A stretch of 9,044 bases of DNA, from the NCBI GenBank assembly GCA_945788445.1, contig CALZMA010000027.1, forward strand, positions 1 to 9,044, written 5' to 3'. A program made the translations under genes and the position numbers. The stretch is from an uncultured Bacteroidales bacterium. GTDB taxonomy: Bacteria; Bacteroidota; Bacteroidia; Bacteroidales; Bacteroidaceae. The notes under the pieces were generated by a model. That model was not told the DNA's origin and did not search any database. It saw only the letters and a program-made list of their open reading frames with translations. Shown here piece by piece: positions 5,730 through 9,044 of this stretch (its first letter is position 1; every line of letters begins with the position of its first letter).

Positions 5730-8048
5730 ATGAATGAATCTCTTACTCCCAAGACTCTCTCGCCGCAGGAACAGAAGGATGAAGAACTCATCAACGCTGC
5801 GTTTCAACGGCTTGTAGATACCTACCTCGCCACCAACCACCGACGGAAGGTGGACCTCATCACGAAGGCTTTCAACTTCGCGAAAGAAGCTCACAAGGGC
5901 GTGCGCCGCCGCTCGGGCGAACCCTACATCCTACACCCCATCGCCGTGGCACAAATCGCGGTGGGGGAAATCGGCCTCGGCTCCACGTCCATCTGCGCCG
6001 CCCTGCTCCACGACGTGGAGGAGGACACGGACTATACCAACGAGGACCTCTCGAACCTCTTCGGCCCCAAGATTGCCAACATCGTGGAGGGCGTGACGAA
6101 AATATCGGGCGGCATCTTCGGCGAGAAGGCTTCGCTGCAGGCTGAGACCTTCAAGAAGCTGCTGCTGATGATGAGCGACGACATCCGCGTCATCCTCATC
6201 AAAATCTCCGACCGCCTCCACAACATGCGCACGCTCTCTTCCATGCTGCCCTCGAAGCAGTACAAGATTGCGGCCGAAACGCTCTATATCTTCGCGCCCA
6301 TCGCCGACCGCCTCGGCCTGAGCCGCATCAAGACAGAACTCGAAAACCTCAGCTTCCGCTACGAACACCCCGAGGAGTACAAGGCCGTGCTCCAGAAAAT
6401 CGACGACTCCCAAATCGAACGCGACGACATCATTGCCAACTTCACCCCCGCCATCTGCGAAAAGCTCGATGCGCTGGGCGTGAACTACCACATCAAGGCC
6501 CGCGTGAAGAGTCCGTATTCCATCTGGCTGAAGATGCAGAACAAGCACATCCCCTTCGAGGAGGTCTACGACATCCTCGCCATCCGCATCATCTTCACCC
6601 CGGCCGACCGCGCCAAGGAGAAGGACGAGTGCTTCCGCATCTATTCCGCACTCACCGAAATCTACAAGCCCCACCCCACGCGCTTCCGCGACTGGCTCTC
6701 CAACCCGAAGACCAACGGCTACCAGGCGCTCCACAATACCTTCATGTCCAACCAGGGACAGTGGGTGGAGGTGCAAATCCGCTCCGACCGCATGGACGAC
6801 GTGGCGGAAATGGGCTTCGCCGCACACTGGAAGTACAAGGACAAGGGGGCTGCCTACGACGAGAACGAGCTCGACCGCTGGCTCAACTCCATCAAGGAAA
6901 TCCTCGACGACCCGCAGCCCGACACGCTCGACTTGCTCGACAACATCAAGCTCAATCTCTACGCCTCGGAAATCATGGTGTTCACGCCGAAGGGCGAGCT
7001 GATGAGCATGCCCAAGGGGGCTACCGCGCTCGACTTTGCCTACGCCATCCACACCACGCTCGGCTCCCACTGCATCGGGGCCAAGGTGAACCACCGCCTC
7101 GTGCCGCTCAGCCATGCGCTGCGCAGCGGCGACCAGGTGGAAATCCTGATTTCCCGCAACCTCCAGGTGCAGCCCGTCTGGCTCGACTATGCCACCACGG
7201 CCAAGGCCCGCGCGAAAATCCAGGCCAGCCTGCGCCACATCGCCCGCGACAACCAGGTGAAGGGCCAGGAGGCGCTGAAGGCTTTCCTCGAGGGCGAACA
7301 GCTCCAGGCCGACGAGGCTACGGTGGAACGCCTCCGCAAGCTCCTCCGCCAGCCGACCACCGAGCAGCTCTACCAGCGCATCGGCGAGGGTACGCTCGTG
7401 CTCACCCCGCAGCACGCCCGCCAGCTCCAGCAGATGGCTTCGGGCCATGCCGGCGGCGGTCAGGGCGGACGCTGGCGCCGCTTCATTCCCTTCATGAACA
7501 ACCGTTCGGGAGGGAAGGAGGAGCAGCCCGAAAGCGACGCACCGCTCGCCGAAGGGGAGGACGCCTGGCTCAACGAACCCGACTGGGCCTTGAAGCTGAA
7601 CCGCAAGGAAACGCTCGAACTCACCGATGCCGTGCTCTCGCGCTGCCATTTCGCGGGCTGCTGCCACCCCATACCCGGCGACGATGCCCTGGGCTACATC
7701 ACCCCCGCGGGCGAACTCCAGCTGCACAAGCGCAACTGCGAAACGGCCATCAAGCTGAAGACGCGCTACGGCAACAACATCATTGCCACGCGCTGGGCCA
7801 CCCACCGCACGCACCTCTACAACGTGAACATCGGCATCCGGGGCATCGATGCGCAGGGTGTGCTCTACAGCATCGCCGACTTGCTCAACCGCCTCAACTG
7901 CTTCAACCTCCGCCAAATCAACCTCAACACGAAGGACGGCATCTTCGACGGCACGTTGACCATCGCCGTCTACGACACCGACGACGTGGAGGCCCTCTGC
8001 TCCCAACTGAAGCAAATCGAAAACATCACCGACGCCGTGCGCGTATAG
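5730..8048 (+). CDS. rel: Bifunctional (p)ppGpp synthetase/hydrolase (long Rel/SpoT family)
   Basis: This is the stringent-response enzyme that makes (p)ppGpp from ATP and GDP/GTP and also degrades it. The 772 residues carry every long-RSH domain. The HD hydrolase domain (about 45-200) has H69, H94-D95 and E98-D99 in LLHDVEEDT, so hydrolysis should be intact. The synthetase domain (about 245-370) has D281 in EEVYDILAIR, the basic RFRD motif at 318-321, NPKTNGYQALH after it, and E347 in VEVQIR. The TGS domain is at about 413-475. The zinc-finger-like region has C639, C644, C645, H646 and C670, and the ACT domain is at about 697-772. The basic motif is of the Rel/SpoT type, not the acidic ExDD of RelA, and suits a bifunctional enzyme. 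A roughly 50-residue Gly/Arg then acidic linker (about 570-620) precedes the zinc-finger region. Stop is followed by a terminator. Confidence 0.96.
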   Translation: MNESLTPKTLSPQEQKDEELINAAFQRLVDTYLATNHRRKVDLITKAFNFAKEAHKGVRRRSGEPYILHPIAVAQIAVGEIGLGSTSICAALLHDVEEDTDYTNEDLSNLFGPKIANIVEGVTKISGGIFGEKASLQAETFKKLLLMMSDDIRVILIKISDRLHNMRTLSSMLPSKQYKIAAETLYIFAPIADRLGLSRIKTELENLSFRYEHPEEYKAVLQKIDDSQIERDDIIANFTPAICEKLDALGVNYHIKARVKSPYSIWLKMQNKHIPFEEVYDILAIRIIFTPADRAKEKDECFRIYSALTEIYKPHPTRFRDWLSNPKTNGYQALHNTFMSNQGQWVEVQIRSDRMDDVAEMGFAAHWKYKDKGAAYDENELDRWLNSIKEILDDPQPDTLDLLDNIKLNLYASEIMVFTPKGELMSMPKGATALDFAYAIHTTLGSHCIGAKVNHRLVPLSHALRSGDQVEILISRNLQVQPVWLDYATTAKARAKIQASLRHIARDNQVKGQEALKAFLEGEQLQADEATVERLRKLLRQPTTEQLYQRIGEGTLVLTPQHARQLQQMASGHAGGGQGGRWRRFIPFMNNRSGGKEEQPESDAPLAEGEDAWLNEPDWALKLNRKETLELTDAVLSRCHFAGCCHPIPGDDALGYITPAGELQLHKRNCETAIKLKTRYGNNIIATRWATHRTHLYNVNIGIRGIDAQGVLYSIADLLNRLNCFNLRQINLNTKDGIFDGTLTIAVYDTDDVEALCSQLKQIENITDAVRV

Positions 8049-8072
8049 CCGCGCCGCTCGGGACCACTTTTG

Positions 8073-8103
8073 CCCCGCAGACACCGCCCCGGCGGCCTGC
8101 GGG
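8073..8103 (+). other. GC-rich hairpin after rel
   Basis: CCCGCAG at 8074-8080 pairs with CTGCGGG at 8097-8103, and nested inside is CCGCC (8084-8088) with GGCGG (8091-8095). It shares CGGCCTGC (8093-8100) with the hairpin in the parA-parB gap. No T-run follows directly. It may be an accessory 3' structure upstream of the true terminator. Confidence 0.4.
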
Positions 8104-8112
8104 AGCTACGGA

Positions 8113-8148
8113 AAAAGGCTGAAACCCGCGTGTGGGTTTCAGCCTTTT
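8113..8148. terminator. Bidirectional intrinsic terminator between rel and the VWA gene
   Basis: GGCTGAAACCC (8117-8127) pairs perfectly with GGGTTTCAGCC (8134-8144) around a 6-base GCGTGT loop, and the flanking AAAA (8113-8116) faces TTTT (8145-8148), giving a 15-bp symmetric stem. Read on the plus strand the stem ends in a T4 tail about 65 bases after the rel stop. On the minus strand it ends in a T5 tail about 105 bases after the VWA stop. It fits termination of both convergent genes. Confidence 0.9.
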
Positions 8149-8252
8149 CCCGTTCTGGTCCGTGGTGCCCCGAAGTCCGCCACAGCGAGGCACGGCGGGC
8201 ACCGTCTGCCGTCCTTTCGCCGGGGCAGGGCCGGGTTGCGGCGTGCAGGGTC

Positions 8253-8987
8253 CTACTTCTTGGATTCCTCCTCGTCGAATGCCTCGTCGGCCAGGTTCGT
8301 GTACAAGTTGCGACGTTCCTGTGCGGAGCAGCAGGGGGCGCATTCGTTGCTTTCGGCCTGCTTCGTTTCGTAGAGACGGGTGAAGAAGGTCATGCGCGTG
8401 TGGCAGTCCTTCTGCATAGAGGCGCGTGTGCCCTCGTCGCTGTAGGCGAAGTTGCGCGAATTGCGGATGGAGAGTTTCATGGCCACCTCCACAGAGTCCT
8501 GGTTCGCCCCCATGTAGGTGAACGTCCAGCCTTCGCCGCGCAGGCGCTCCACGAGTTTCTTGATGGTCTGCCCGTCAAACTCGTGCGAAGCGTTTTCCAT
8601 GCCGTCCGTGATGATGGTCACGACCACCACGTAGTCCTGCATTCCCTCCACGTGCTTGTGCATTGCGTTGAGCGTCATGCCCATCGCGTCGTAGAGCGGC
8701 GTGCAGCAACAGGGCTGGTAGTCCTCCAGCGTCAGCGGCCGGGCGGCGGCTACGGGTGTACGGTCGAACACGTAGTTCTTCTCGCAGCTGCAGAAGGTCA
8801 TCAGCGTGACGAAGTGGTCCTGCGTTTCGGCAAACTTCTCCTGTGCCTTCTTGATGCCGGCCAAGGTTTCGTTGAATCCTTCCACGGCTGCGCGGCGGAT
8901 ACATTCCATCGAGCCGCTGCGGTCGAGGATGATGACGTTGTACACCTGGGTCTTTTCAATCTCCTTCTTGTTCTCTGTTTTTTCCAT
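8253..8987 (-). CDS. Cytoplasmic von Willebrand factor type A (VWA) protein, cysteine-rich
   Basis: A 244-residue VWA-domain protein of unknown specific role. The MIDAS metal site is complete: DRSGS with D22, S24 and S26, T96 in CTPLYDAMG, and D128 in IITDGMEN. Such domains bind Mg2+ and partner proteins. The pattern TPLYDAMG ... TDGMENAS ... GWTFTYMGANQD matches a soluble VWA family I know from Bacteroidota. There is no signal peptide or membrane segment, and the N-terminus is charged. Unusual are nine cysteines: C66/C68, C93-C94-C95 next to the MIDAS threonine, C195, and C216/C219/C220 in a tail that ends in acidic residues. The ATG at 8987-8985 follows an A-rich AATAAAACAAACA leader. It is convergent with rel and shares its terminator. 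No MoxR-type AAA partner is visible, but the upstream region is outside the window. Confidence 0.88.
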   Translation of the reverse strand: MEKTENKKEIEKTQVYNVIILDRSGSMECIRRAAVEGFNETLAGIKKAQEKFAETQDHFVTLMTFCSCEKNYVFDRTPVAAARPLTLEDYQPCCCTPLYDAMGMTLNAMHKHVEGMQDYVVVVTIITDGMENASHEFDGQTIKKLVERLRGEGWTFTYMGANQDSVEVAMKLSIRNSRNFAYSDEGTRASMQKDCHTRMTFFTRLYETKQAESNECAPCCSAQERRNLYTNLADEAFDEEESKK

Positions 8988-9044
8988 TGTTTGTTTTATT
9001 GATAGGTTGATACTGCTGTTTGCTTGGTGCTCGGAGCGTGCGCG
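8988..9044 (-). other. Upstream leader of the VWA gene
   Basis: The last 57 bases hold no recognisable gene. Read on the minus strand they pass from GC-rich to an A-rich sequence directly before the VWA start, typical of Bacteroidota translation-initiation regions. No TAnnTTTG promoter element is found, so the promoter probably lies beyond the window or the gene is part of a longer operon. Confidence 0.4.

Noticed and set aside
5931..8084. 717-codon open frame on the minus strand opposite rel
   Set aside because: Its composition mirrors the antisense of a GC-rich gene, there is no family motif, and rel is unmistakable on the plus strand.
6629..8122. 497-codon plus-strand frame overlapping the second half of rel
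   Set aside because: Out-of-frame reading of rel, rich in Pro/Arg/His, with no independent start signal.
8049..8252. Small RNA or tRNA in the rel-VWA gap
   Set aside because: Only the terminator hairpin and one GC-rich hairpin are seen; no cloverleaf or promoter was found.
8070..9002. 310-codon plus-strand frame opposite the VWA gene
   Set aside because: It runs through the terminator and is antisense to a protein with an intact MIDAS motif.

Overview
The window looks like chromosomal DNA from a GC-rich member of the Bacteroidota, most likely order Bacteroidales and possibly Prevotellaceae. Three things point there. The gene order surE-lpxB, diverging from parA-parB-DUF5683-lytic transglycosylase-rel, is one I know from that order. 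The DUF5683 protein is a Bacteroidota family. The two best promoter matches have the Bacteroides-type -7 element TAnnTTTG, and starts are preceded by A-rich leaders instead of Shine-Dalgarno sequences. The genus cannot be fixed by eye.

Layout: (1) Positions 1-1339, minus strand: surE (nucleotide 5'-monophosphatase) followed after 7 bases by lpxB (lipid A disaccharide synthase), whose 3' end lies outside the window. (2) Positions 1340-1632: a divergent regulatory region with two mirror-image TACTTTTG promoter elements, a GC-rich parA leader and small repeats. (3) Positions 1633-8048, plus strand: parA, parB, a DUF5683 membrane protein, an MltD-like lytic transglycosylase with LysM, and a long Rel/SpoT (p)ppGpp synthetase/hydrolase. 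The gaps are only 30-70 bases, so this is probably one transcription unit, perhaps with extra internal starts. (4) Positions 8049-8252: a convergent gap with a strong bidirectional terminator. (5) Positions 8253-8987, minus strand: a cytoplasmic von Willebrand factor A (VWA) protein with an intact MIDAS site and unusually many cysteines.

The plus-strand cluster joins chromosome segregation (ParAB), envelope and peptidoglycan remodelling (DUF5683 protein, transglycosylase) and the stringent response (Rel). On the other side of the promoter region lies lipid A synthesis. It is a growth and cell-cycle housekeeping neighbourhood; co-regulation is inferred from spacing, not shown.

I found no CRISPR array, tRNA, rRNA, transposase or clearly new multi-gene system. 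The points most worth a second look are the odd N-terminus of the DUF5683 protein, which may come from an inserted or dispersed sequence, the mirror-image divergent promoters, a GC-rich 8-mer recurring in the gaps, and the cysteine-rich VWA protein.
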